Source: Lineus longissimus
Lineage: Eukaryota > Nemertea > Pilidiophora > Heteronemertea > Lineidae
Length of the DNA stretch: 64,000 nt
Assembly (NCBI RefSeq): GCF_910592395.1
Contig: NC_088308.1
Coordinates: forward strand, 25,931,501 to 25,995,500
Reading direction: 5' to 3'
Shown: one piece after another, positions 52,476 through 62,839 of the stretch
Position numbering within the stretch: position 1 is the stretch's first letter
Layout: every line of letters begins with the position of its first letter
Notes under the pieces: model-generated
The model's input: only the letters and a program-made list of their open reading frames with translations
The model's database searches: none
What the model was told of the DNA's origin: nothing
Program-made: the position numbers and the translations under genes

Positions 52476-55400
52476 TTAGTAATCCTGGCGCGGAAGGGTA
52501 TCATCCGTCAGTTTACCCCAGTTGTTTTCATAGTCAGTCTCCATGGGGCGGCCTCCTGAACCGTTTTTTGGATTCGATTCTACAGACTCTACATCATGGG
52601 CTTCGTCGTGACGCAACCTATCTGGCTCAATATTTGGGCCAATCTTGCTTGTCGATGGAACTGGTTCGGGTGTTTTGCTGCATTCCTGCTTGTCTAACTG
52701 TTCATTTATTAACTGCTCCTGAGTGATGGGCGCTGCCACAGGTGGTGCCGGAGACGGTGCCCTCTGTGGTGCGTGTGTGCGAGGTGTGCGTGGTCCCTCT
52801 AACTCGTCCTCGCTGGTGTCACCGCGGGAATGATCTTGAAATATCGAAGCGAAGATAGCGTTAACTTCTGCGTCGGCTGAGAGGCGATTGTCATCACTCA
52901 GTGAGTCGCCGGAGTCCTTTCGCTCACGGTAAGGTGGGTTATCGGCAGGTTTCTTCAAGCGAACATGATGGTTGCGCATGGCACCTTCGTCTAAGTCGAA
53001 CAAACCCATGTCTGGAATCAAGAGTTCCTCTTCGTCCTCATCTTGCCGGTTTTGCATTTTGGCCTGTGTTACCTGTGGTGACTCTTTGAAGTTTTTGGGT
53101 GGGACCACTGGTTGTTTAGGTCTTTGTACTACAGCGTAATCATCATTATCCGGGTTCCTCGCGAACCCTGTTTCTCGGGCGATATGGTCCTGTTGACACT
53201 GCCCAGCAAAATCAGATTTCTGGGCCTGGCGTTTCGGGACCATTTTCTTCGATATTTTAGATTTATTTGATTTGTTCGATTTGTTCGATTTGCTGGATTT
53301 GTTGGATTTCCAGCTCTTGTTACTCTTGGTGCTCTTCGGTCGCTCTCTCTGTACCTCCTGAAAGTGTTGAGGAGGTGGGCCTCCCATCGGTAAGCCAACT
53401 GGAGCTGGAATAGGATACATTGGCTGGGGTTGCTGCATCATCTGTGGTGCCAGGAATGGCTGCCCCTCTTTGGCAGCAAGGGGCGGAGGTGGTATGTTCA
53501 CTTGCTGCACCACCTTACTCTGCTGCGTCTCGAACAGGGCGCCGACAGACTCCGCCTTTACTAATTTAGGTGTTTTCATCTTCTCCTCCTCCTCTAACCG
53601 GACGTACTCGTCTTCAATGTCCTTAGCATACACAAGAGAACTGAAGTCAATCATCTCAACTAACTCCAGGATAATCTCAGCTTCGGGCAACGCCAGCGCA
53701 CTAGGTTCTGGCTTCGGTTTCTCGACGGAATTATACAAACGCTCGCTGAAGTAAACTTCAGACGGAATAGTCTTCGTTGGGTAAACCTCGGCATAGATAT
53801 CATCCTCGTTGACCTGGCCTACGAAGTCCTCGACCTCGACCTTGACATGAGGATTCAAGCTGTCTCTCTTTGACGTTTCATTTACATCTTGTAAGTTCAG
53901 TTCGTCAGTTATTCGTTGCATCATGAAGGCTTCTCTATCACAGGTGGGACTCGCAGGTTTTTCATCATCTTCGAAGACCTCTGAAAGTGAACGCTTTAAC
54001 AGGTGAGGAGGTGTCTTTTATTTGTACTTTTCAGAACTTCGGACGTTTTTTTTATCGAATGTGACATGGAAGATCTAATCCGGGTGTTAGCTCGACTTGT
54101 GAAGGACAAAGATGCGGCTGAACTGGGTTCGAACCTACGACCTGTAGATCGACAGCCGGACACCTTAGCAGCAAGTTTATCACTTTAGGAAGCCAAAATA
54201 TCGAAATAAATGCTCCGGAGTGATGAAGCAAAGGCTCTGGAGGTTGAAAACTCACCATTATCATAACCTCGATCATCAACGTCACCAAGCTCGGAGACCA
54301 TATCCAGGGACATGACCTGAAGAACAGAAAAGTGTCGTTGATGCATCAGGAACGCTGGAGGTGGTTACAGTTTTACACGCATAGTCTCACACATACATGC
54401 ACACCTCAACCTCAACTATAGCAGGCCTGTAGACTCGCCCGCAGACTGCGATGTTGCATTGTCTCCGCACTGCATGGGCGTGGCAGTCGCTCATTGATGT
54501 TCTTGTTGTTGAAGTGGACGCTCCTTGTGACATTAATATCATTGAACAGAAAAGCCCTGAGGAGAAGGTTAGCCCGACTCCTCGAAATGATGATCGCAAA
54601 AATTGCTTGGAATCGTACGTGTTTTTAAACGAAAGTCTCACCTGCTCTTCGAAAGGCAGAGGCGGTGAAGTATTTTTTCTGAAAAGGAGAATGAAATTTG
54701 TTCACTTATGTTGCTCTTCCTGAAAGAAAATACTGGTTTGAATGTTGCAGCTGGTCGTTTTCCTAAACTTGGATACAACTGGCTTCATAAAATTATCAGC
54801 GTCTTGACACTTAGAAAAGCGTGTCTATCTTTCATGTTGCGCCAGATGTTCATCAAACACGAGGTTACATGACAATTACTGTGACAATGACAGGAACTCT
54901 ATCCCTTGAGCAGGCAACATCCGAGGAATGGAGAGACCATGGGTAAGCACCATCTGATAGCCTTATCTAACCTGCAGGGACGCAGTCACAACTCAAAGAG
55001 AACAACGCTCTGAATTCACCCGAGAGTACTCAGTTTATCCTCAAACGGTTATTTTTATGTTTACACAAGAATAATTACAACATTTTCCAAAATTGTTGCA
55101 CGTTTAATATCAAAATATTGGAAGTTTACTTACGCGTACAATTGCTGTTTGAACGGCGGGTAAGGCAGCGGTGGTGTGGCATTCTCTGGCTGTTTGGCGC
55201 CCTTTTTCTTGCTGACCTTCTTGGCCACGCCTGTCGATGGTTTCTGAGGGACGACGCCTGGCAGTGCTGGAGTGGGGCGCTTGACCTGGCCGTTCTCTGG
55301 AGTCCACGTCCAGTCCGACTGAAGAAAAAAATGGGACATGTATGGGTTTACAGGCCATTACCTCCACAGGGGCGTGTCTGGACATCTTTCGCACACGTAG

Positions 55401-58030
55401 CATGGCTACATCTCTGGAGTGGGCTGACCGTTCACCAGTACAGCTGGACCATAAAAGCCTTGGCTGCATCTCTCGCTTGAGCTATAAACTATTCATCAAT
55501 CCTGGGTCTTACCTTTCCTTGCTTTGGCTTCATCTCTGACTTGGGCTGACTATTCCTCACGCCTGGTCTTACCTTTCCTTGCTTTGGCTGCATCTCTCGC
55601 TTGAGCTACCTATTCATCAAGCCTGGGTCTTACCTTTCCTTGCTTTGGCTGCATCCCTGGTTTGGGCTGACCGTTCACCATGATGTCTGGAATCCTCGTA
55701 CCAGTTGCAGAGGAAATGACACTGTGGGGTGACCGGTGTGCATAATTGTCCCTCATCATCATCATTTCCTTGGCATCTTTGCGTTTTTTGTTCTTTCGAA
55801 CTTCCTTTAGTTTTCTGCAGAGACGTTGATTATATGTCAGACGTTGATAATACAAATCTGATAAATTGCCCACGCCTTGTTTTTTTACACACGAGAATGA
55901 TTAAGGTGAAGACAGCGGCAATATCAATGATTCTGTCCAAGTCTAGATGTACATGTATGATAAATAATTTACGTTGCAGCTATAGATGGGTTTTCGGACG
56001 CTATTACCTAATATAAGGACGCAGCCTCTCGACTTACTTGTAGTATCTGATGATGAATATAGTGGCCACTACTAACAGGATTATGGTGATTGGGATGAGA
56101 GTAGCGAGGAGGGCAGTCTGGTCGGTGTTACTCAACGCCATTGCTGGAAAGAAAGGGGAACTTCTTTCAGCACACTTTCCCTGTGCAAAGGATAAGGATA
56201 AGCATAAAAATAGTGCAACTCAGTTCGGAATTCCTACATATTCCGAAGTGATGACGTTAATCGTTTAGCATATATACACAAATCTTCAAGTTGAATTGAC
56301 TCAGAATTTGAGCATTGAATTTGAAGTGAAAAAAGGATTAATGCACATAGCACGCTTTTTATCCCCATGTCCGGACCATTTCTGGTGGCTTATTTGGTGT
56401 GGTGGGCGGACTGTGTTCATTCCTTTATGATATTAAAGTGTGCCTTGTTGTTTTCAAAAGGCCTCCATGTCGACATTCCTGAGCTTAATGTTGAATACAA
56501 ACTATTATCACTCATCCTTACTCATGAAAACATAATAAAGTGTACAAGTATATATGAACAAGATATTTCATTCCAAAGAAAAACTGTTCCCTTCATGGGT
56601 GACCTGCATGGTATAGGATAGAGTGCCAATTTCGAAATGATTTCTGAATTGCAGATATGGAATTACATATAGACTCGAGTCAGAGAAATCCCCATAGGCC
56701 TGCCTAGAAACTGTCCGGGGGGGGGGGGGGTATTAACTATATAGGGCGTAAACCGCGGTTTGAATCCGGAAGACATATTGAAGTTCGATTAAGAGAACAG
56801 GCAAATTGTCCTTCTTTGAGACTGGTCAGGCCTGAGGAATGTCAATCCTGACATAACCAGCGATTTTCAATATACTCCGCCTCTCGTGTAATAATACGAG
56901 GTAGGAGTATCAAAAACCTATCTCAGGATAAGGAATGTCCAGTTGAGATACATTTACATTACCCGTGCGCATCTTATTCCTACCTGATGATTGATTATTC
57001 AATCATTGGTCTTGGTATCGATTTGTAATTAATAACATATATATGTACAAAGATAACAGGGGCCTTTTCGTTTGCTTTCTTTTTGAACCGACTCAACAGC
57101 TGTCGTCCAAAGACAGTTTATTGATCATGAAAGACTTATACCACCATAGTCATTTTTCCTGTAAATGATATGTACGCCAGTTTCTCCTATCTAAGACCGT
57201 TTCTCGCGGGATTTTATGTACAAACCCGTTTGATGCTTATCAAAAAGGATTTCAATTTGGATAAACAGATCGGTCCATATTGGTCTGCCGTGTAAATGCG
57301 CGCCAATGTGTGATCAACTGGTCCGGTCTGGTTCGATGTACGAACGTTATATAACGACACTAACGTCACTCATGGTGTCGTGAGCGATGTGATGTGATGT
57401 GGTCTGGTATGGTCTAGCTCCGTATGGTCTGAACGGCCCTAATGGGAAGGCGACACATCATGACATCATGTCACCCTGGCCTTTGTTTCGATTTTGTAGT
57501 TATCAATGAAGCGGTCTTAGATTACAACAACCTTACGAGCTGGTGTTTTCTTATGATTATCCGGAGCCTTTTATTTAATGATATATTGATATTCAAGCTG
57601 TCTCCATCTAAATGTTGTTCAGTATCGCGGCACCATTCATGTTCATATAGGTTCATATCATGGTCTTCCAATCGCCGCGTGTTATACTCCTATACCTTTC
57701 CAATGTCAGTGAGGAACGCTGAGGGCCAAGATACCTAGGAAAGTTGCAAAATACTAAGCAACAACCTATAACACTCCACGGCCACTAACGCTTCAAGAAC
57801 GAACACCTTTATCCCGGAAGTTGAACCGTCTTGGCGACACTGCGTCGAAATTCTGCAGTGGACATTTGGAAACCCATAAATTTGTTTGAGAGTCTTACAC
57901 GTAGCCATAAGGTCTGGAACCTTAGGCCTACTACAGCAACACTTGGAAGATAACTCTTACCTTGTCCAAAAAGTGGTACCAAGACCAGCCAAGTCCACTG
58001 AATATTTCTTAAAACGTCCCTCACTTCCAT
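52476..58030 (-). CDS. Unrecognised single-pass membrane protein with long disordered tail
   Basis: Seven exons, all with good splice signals and matching phases: 57961-58030, 56038-56143, 55634-55814, 55134-55318, 54642-54678, 54256-54316, 52476-53980. The product is 714 residues. Exon 1 encodes a hydrophobic leader (WTWLVLVPLFGQ). After about ten residues comes a membrane span, LLATLIPITIILLVVATIF, then a basic stop-transfer stretch (YYKKLKEVRKNKKRKDAKEM). Everything after residue ~65 would be cytoplasmic and is predicted disordered: proline-rich parts (ATPPLPYPPFKQQLY), acidic parts (LGDVDDRGYDN, VFEDDE), a run of SNK/NKS triplets (residues starting RPKSTKSNKSWKSNK), and several Tyr motifs. 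I recognise no family. It resembles cytoplasmic tails of adhesion proteins. The weakest point is exon 1: it fits by phase and signal-peptide character but lies 1.8 kb upstream, and another 5' end coding an ectodomain is possible. Confidence 0.72.
54106..54185 (-). repeat. tRNA-like sequence, probable SINE fragment
   Basis: On the complement, an A-box-like TTGCTGCTAAGGTGTCCGG is followed by CTGTCGATC and a perfect B-box region, GTAGGTTCGAACCC. The arrangement is that of a tRNA-derived pol III promoter, but the acceptor stem does not pair and there is no clear anticodon arm, so this is read as a SINE head rather than a tRNA gene. It sits in an intron of the single-pass protein gene, in the same orientation. 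Confidence 0.5.
55494..55690. repeat. 60/61-bp tandem repeat spanning a splice donor
   Basis: CCTGG(G)TCTTACCTTTCC followed by TTGCTTTGGCT(G/T)CATC occurs at 55501, 55562 and 55622. A further, diverged half unit is seen near 55400-55490. The copy at 55622 holds the real end of the third exon of the single-pass protein gene (donor GTAAGACC on the complement). The other two copies, within the downstream intron, keep the same last exon bases and the same donor. Confidence 0.85.
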
Positions 58031-59396
58031 GTTGAATGTGACATATATCGCTACTCCATCTTGAAAAGGCAACTATTCATCTCTCACACAAATACAAGGC
58101 TTGTCGCGTTACACCCAACCGCGAATATCTTAGTACCTCTGAAAGCCCAAGGCTTCTTTTCTATCCTCGCATCAATATGGATTTGTGAACACCACAATAA
58201 AAATATGTTTCGCACTGCCTTTATGCATATAAATTATATAGAAAGCCGATGGCATATAAAATTATAATATCAAACAGAACTTTCAATGATGATAATAATA
58301 GGGCCAAGCCCGTCCGTCTCGGCCCAAGGAGCTGGGACATAGCATTAAAATATCAACATAAAAGTGCTGCCGAATTGACATTGCATGGTCATCAATCATA
58401 AAATAGAACTAGCCTATTGAGATATGAGGAGGAAGCGTCTTGTCATGTTTGTCCCTATACTATATCCGAGGGTTTGGAGCACTATTGGTTGATTATATAG
58501 GCCTACCCGCTTTCAAAAAGTTGGGAAGACATTTAAGAAAATTGTCATTGATAAGAATCATATGACCACATTTTGCAGCTGTCCTCATCAAAGTAGTCAC
58601 AAATAACACATTGGGTGATATGAATAAAGGCTAGCAAACGCTTTTACTTCAATTTTGTACAGAAAGGCCAAGTGTAAATGTACATGGAGTTTTAGATAAA
58701 AGCATTTACTACTCTTTATTCATATCACCCATTGTGCTTTAAACTCTTTTGAAAATTGACATCGTAACTGTTCGTCGGCGTTCGTTGGGTTTGCGAAATT
58801 TGCCTCTTGTCTTACTCCAAAAGTGCAAAACGTCCCGAGGACCGGGCTTGCTATCGAAGAGTACATCCGAGGACTTACTTGCATTGCCTCAATCATTTAT
58901 CAGTGGACTTGCCTCGACCAGTTATCAGAGAACTTAGTGCAATGTCACAATCAGGTCTTGATCACAGGACTTGCTGCCATATCACAATCATCATATGACG
59001 ACATTCGCTCCAATGTCTCCCATTCAGAGGTTTTTCAGTTCTATATACTAACTGGAGATGGCAATGTGATCGCTATGTAGTCGTGCGCAGGAAAGGAAAC
59101 GAAGTAAGTGTACACGGTAATGGAATACGATTTCGTGTGTGTGCAAGGCCATTAGATGAAAATATCGGGAAGTTTCCCAGGGAAATGAGGTTTAAATACT
59201 TATTTTAAGCCCTTGACTTTGCCCAAAGGTTAGTTTTGTTTACACTTGTTGAAGTATTTAATGTAAGGGTCGATTTGCACACCACATTCTTTGTAGCCCT
59301 CTTTTTGAATTGCTGTCATTTGCGGGTTTTTTGTGAGAGTAGTTTTAATATCTGCGTAGCCTAGTACTAGTATAGTATAAGGCCTATGTAGTATAG
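58031..59396. other. Intergenic, no gene recognised
   Basis: Presumed 5' flank of the single-pass protein gene and unassigned DNA up to the Mutator-like element. No exon, RNA gene or named element was seen. Confidence 0.4.
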
Positions 59397-59629
59397 GGTT
59401 TACTGTCGTTTCGCTACATTGCCAGTTCGCTACCAGTCGTTTCGCTACATGTGGCGGTCGTTTCGTTACATGGTAGGTCGTTTCGCTACATGGGTGGAGT
59501 CGTTTCGCTACATGATGGGTACGGTCGTTTCGTTACATGGAGGGCGTTTCGCTACATGGGTGGAGTCGTTTCGCGACATGGATGTAGGTCATTTCGCGAC
59601 ATGGATGTAGGTCGTTTCGCTACATTATT
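59397..59629 (+). repeat. Left terminal inverted repeat with iterated 17-20-bp motif
   Basis: About ten variants of TCGTTTCGCTACATG(G) with linkers GTGGCG, GGTAG, GGTGGAG, GATGGGTACG and GAGGGC. The order of linkers is the same as in the right arm read on the complement, so the arms are homologous as a whole and not just similar satellites. Confidence 0.92.
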
Positions 59630-59714
59630 CCCCTATTACTCCCTAAGTTTGTGCTAAACTCCGGGCTAAATATCTGTTGTGAATTTAGGGAAAAAATGCT
59701 CGAGTATAGTACAA

Positions 59715-61508
59715 TTACAGATTCGTCTTCGGGTAATCATCATTATCATCATCATCATCATCATCATCATCATTATCATCATCATTATTCACGGCGTAGT
59801 AACCAAATTTGATTTTTGCCGTTTGAAGCTGTTTGAAGGGCGACCGGCAAAGTTTAAACGTGGCATCAGCGTACCAGGTCTTTGCTTTACTCAGGAGGTG
59901 GATTTGTTCATCTGTTGCGAAGATGAAATGCCGGCGATCTCGGACATTGATGTCAGCTTTAAAAAAATTTTCAGCGACGCGGTCCTCTTGGAGCTCAAAT
60001 TCCAAGTCTGTGGGATCTTGCGGGCGATTCTTCTGGCGAAAGCGATTAGTTGCTCTGGTTAAGCAGCTCATTTTCGGTAGCGAAGGACATGGGCCTGAGT
60101 TCACGTGCTCAAGAAGGACTTCAGTCACAATAGCGGATGCTGACTTGTACACGTTTTCGGCGGCTTTTTCTTTCATGGACGCGGTTATCTTGGAGACGAC
60201 TGCTGCACCTGGTTGTGCTTGATGGTTATGCGCATTTCTCCCGACAATAAATTGGTCCCCCTTCTGTGTCACCATAGCGCGACACGGATTATGCTTCGGC
60301 CGGATCGTGCATTGCCAATCAGTTGTAATATTGTTATTACGACGGCGCATAACGTTGTACGTGTAACCGTGGCTGTCAATCAATTTGTTTCTTGACCGTT
60401 TAGTCCCGACGTCAACGATTTGAAACGTCAATTCGAAGTCTTCCGCGGCCGGCGAAATTGAACTAGGTTCCTCAATGGATGATTCATTTATCTCCGGAAT
60501 TCGTACGTCAGGTCGAAAATTGTATGTCTGATCCCCGCGTGGTAAAGTCTCGTCTTCGAGCAGTGTGGAGGCATGCGTAGGCGATGGTGGAGTTATGTCC
60601 CGGAATAGGTACATACTGACGTTGGCGGTGGGGTCAGGTGAGGCGGCGGCGGAAATCTCCCGCATAGGTGGCGATGGACTTTCGCATAGTGTAGTAGAGA
60701 CGTCCATGTCCATCATTGGTGGTGGATTTTCGCGTGGCGTAGTGACGTCCGCGGTGCCAGTGGAGTCAGGTGAGTCGTCTATCATGGGTGGTGGACTTTG
60801 GCGAAGAGGATTAGTGACGACGTCGGCGGTGGGGTCAGAGACGGCGGAGATGTCAATCGTTGGCGGTGCCGGTGGGTCAGCAGTAGTCGGACTTGATGTC
60901 ATCACTTTGCGCTTGCGCTTGTTGGGCTGTTCGTCGTGGACCAAGGTTCCTTTTCGCTTGTTGTCAACTTTTAGGAGAGGCACAAAATGGCTGGGAGTCC
61001 ATGTTCCGCGATTAAACGCAGCACTTCCAGAGGACCAGAGGATGTGAATGGCAGCATTCGTTCCCCTGTTCTTTGAAGTTCGCGGAACAAACGTCGTGCT
61101 GAGGCGGCGTACAGCAGGGTCCATATGACCATTCATTGGCGGAAACATGGATACAATCGAGCGGCCGACCACTGAGGCGAGAGCGTGAAAACACCACGCG
61201 GAAGATTCGTTGCGTCGGAGGCAGTCAGAACAGGCGTCATCAAAACTTTGGGTGAGCGCGTCCCATACCGGATCAAAATTCTGTTTGATGTAGAAATCGC
61301 GGTGAAGAATTAACTCAATGGCCGTTCTTACGCGCAGCTCGGGGGTTTTAGAGAGACTCGTATCTCCGCAGAGCGCTACTGATACCGCGTGATAGAGACA
61401 ATCCCCATCACCAGGAATGCTGACAGGTAGCCTGTTTCGCACTCCCCCACTCTTCTCCAAGATACGCTGTGCGTTTGTGTCGATAGCGTGTACGTTTTCT
61501 TGGTACAT
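59715..61508 (-). CDS. OTU-FLYWCH-MULE fusion ORF of the transposon, transposase truncated
   Basis: An uninterrupted frame of 597 residues. Residues ~28-180 look like an OTU-type cysteine protease: GDGDCLYHAVS supplies the Asp and catalytic Cys (C37), and TPSHFVPLL supplies the His (H174). Residues ~205-320 are a proline-rich linker with three SPPPM-like motifs. Residues ~363-429 are a FLYWCH-type zinc finger (YTYNVMRRR, WQC, HNPCRAMV, then NAHNH). From about 500 the start of a MULE transposase appears (FIFATDEQIHLLSKAKTWY, ADATFKLCRSPFKQLQ), with the first catalytic Asp at 548. After residue ~565 similarity stops, and the frame runs through an (ATC)n microsatellite as an Asp/Asn tract. The other two acidic catalytic residues are therefore absent. 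The frame is open upstream of the first Met to a TGA before 61640, so the true start or an intron may lie there. Confidence 0.82.
   Translation of the reverse strand: MYQENVHAIDTNAQRILEKSGGVRNRLPVSIPGDGDCLYHAVSVALCGDTSLSKTPELRVRTAIELILHRDFYIKQNFDPVWDALTQSFDDACSDCLRRNESSAWCFHALASVVGRSIVSMFPPMNGHMDPAVRRLSTTFVPRTSKNRGTNAAIHILWSSGSAAFNRGTWTPSHFVPLLKVDNKRKGTLVHDEQPNKRKRKVMTSSPTTADPPAPPTIDISAVSDPTADVVTNPLRQSPPPMIDDSPDSTGTADVTTPRENPPPMMDMDVSTTLCESPSPPMREISAAASPDPTANVSMYLFRDITPPSPTHASTLLEDETLPRGDQTYNFRPDVRIPEINESSIEEPSSISPAAEDFELTFQIVDVGTKRSRNKLIDSHGYTYNVMRRRNNNITTDWQCTIRPKHNPCRAMVTQKGDQFIVGRNAHNHQAQPGAAVVSKITASMKEKAAENVYKSASAIVTEVLLEHVNSGPCPSLPKMSCLTRATNRFRQKNRPQDPTDLEFELQEDRVAENFFKADINVRDRRHFIFATDEQIHLLSKAKTWYADATFKLCRSPFKQLQTAKIKFGYYAVNNDDDNDDDDDDDDDNDDYPKTNL
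59733..59792. repeat. (ATC)n microsatellite
   Basis: An almost pure run of ATC/TCA triplets with a few ATT interruptions. It sits at the place where transposase similarity ends in the MULE ORF and codes for the terminal Asp/Asn tract there, so it probably marks the deletion junction. Confidence 0.9.
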
Positions 61509-61674
61509 AGGAGTAAAGCCTTGGGGCGGTACGGCAATCGGGCCGACATTTCGGCGCAGGAGAATTTGCTCACGTCTTGCTGCTGCCCTCAGGAGGTCAG
61601 AGGTGATGCTAAATTGGTGATAATAAATTTGTAGTCACCACCGGGAATTATAGTAGGGTAAAATAGAGTAAAAA

Positions 61675-61914
61675 TAATGACTCCACCCATATAGCGAAAC
61701 GACCTACGATGTAGCGATATGACCTACATCCATGTCGCGAAACGACTCCACCCATGTAGCGAAACGCCCTCCATGTAACGAAACGACCGTACCCATCATG
61801 TAGCGAAACGACTCCACCCATGTAGCGAAACGACCTACCATGTAACGAAACGACCGCCACATGTAGCGAAACGACTGGTAGCGAACTGGCAATGCAGCGA
61901 AACAGCCTGATACC
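61675..61914 (-). repeat. Right terminal inverted repeat
   Basis: Complement of the left arm with a few changes: the outer end reads GGTATCAGGCTGTTTCGC instead of GGTTTACTGTCGTTTCGC, and the inner two motifs differ. The right arm sits upstream of the element's ORF, so it may also serve as its promoter. Confidence 0.92.
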
Positions 61915-61923
61915 GTAGTATAG

Positions 61924-62839
61924 TATACTGTATAGCCGTCTAATCTCAAGGGTTAGCAAGGGGTTAAAATATTGTAAAAGTGTCCATGAAGGGTTAAGGT
62001 AGAAGAAGGAGAAGGAATCCACAGTGGTCCTGTTAGACTTCTTGCTAGCTATGCTCCCTCTTCTCTTTGGCTGTTTGGGACCCTGACACGGCTGAAGAGG
62101 GGCTTCATCATGTAAGATGTTTCTACATCAACACTTAGCTAGTATAACCATGGAGGTATAAATAAGACCTCCATGGTATAACAAGACATGAATAAATGTC
62201 ATGTGTTCAAAGTTTTGTTGTAATCAGCTACTTTTTATCAGTATCTTTCATCTACTGCACACAGATCATTGTATTGTACCATATCAAACACTGTTTACCA
62301 TTTCTTTTAATCAAATCCTTGTTTCTTTTATGATTAAAAGGGCTTTACCAATATTATCTACTAGTAGGCCTGAACTACAGTGCAGACACTTTTGTGTTTT
62401 AGTGTACTGATAAGACAAGTATAAGATGCAATAATACTTCTTTAGGTGTATATCTTGTTATTGTTTCAAGTTAACCTCGCTCATGAAGTGCAAGACAAAT
62501 GACCCATTTCTTCAGTATACTCCTTTCTTCTATTGTCTTTATTTTACAGTTATTTAGGTTACCTGTTTTGATTGGACCGAGGTTGATGGAGGACATAAAA
62601 AGCCTCTCTCTCACTCAGACTGCCACATGTACAGCTGGCCTATTTCATTGTGTTTATCCAGAACTGTTCTTGAGCTGACCTTCTGCAGATTCATTTAACA
62701 GTAGGCCTACCAGTACAGAAACTTTCTGGAAATTCTAAATTTAAGCTTTTAATGCATCTCTTCTTCCAGGGGACTGTGAGTGATAATCAATATTTGGTAA
62801 TTTGAGCTGATGTCCCGCTATTGAAAGAATCTCTCCAAG
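61924..62839. other. Intergenic, presumed 5' flank of P4HA
   Basis: No exon was recognised. Sequence near 62600-62839 is likely promoter or 5' UTR of the prolyl 4-hydroxylase gene; no TATA box is evident. A CTTCCAG at about 62763 could be the acceptor of an exon carrying the start codon. Confidence 0.4.

Larger units (their letters stand above)
59397..61914. mobile_element. Mutator-like (MULE) DNA transposon, internally deleted, 2,518 bp
   Basis: The element is bounded by a perfect 9-bp direct repeat, GTAGTATAG, at 59388-59396 and 61915-61923, which fits the 8-11 bp target duplications made by Mutator-like transposases. Long inverted repeats of about 235 bp cover 59397-59629 and 61675-61914; both start with GGT and are made mostly of reiterations of GTCGTTTCGCTACATGG. 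Between them lies one long minus-strand ORF with OTU-like, FLYWCH and N-terminal MULE parts. The catalytic core of the transposase is missing, so the copy is non-autonomous. The arms remain nearly identical, suggesting a recent insertion. Confidence 0.88.

Noticed and set aside
54090-54190. Functional tRNA gene
   Set aside because: A and B boxes look right but the acceptor stem does not pair and no convincing anticodon loop is present; SINE head is more likely.
57300-57440. GGTCTGG/GTGATGTG reiterations upstream of the single-pass gene
   Set aside because: Too short and irregular to call a tandem repeat or regulatory array with confidence.
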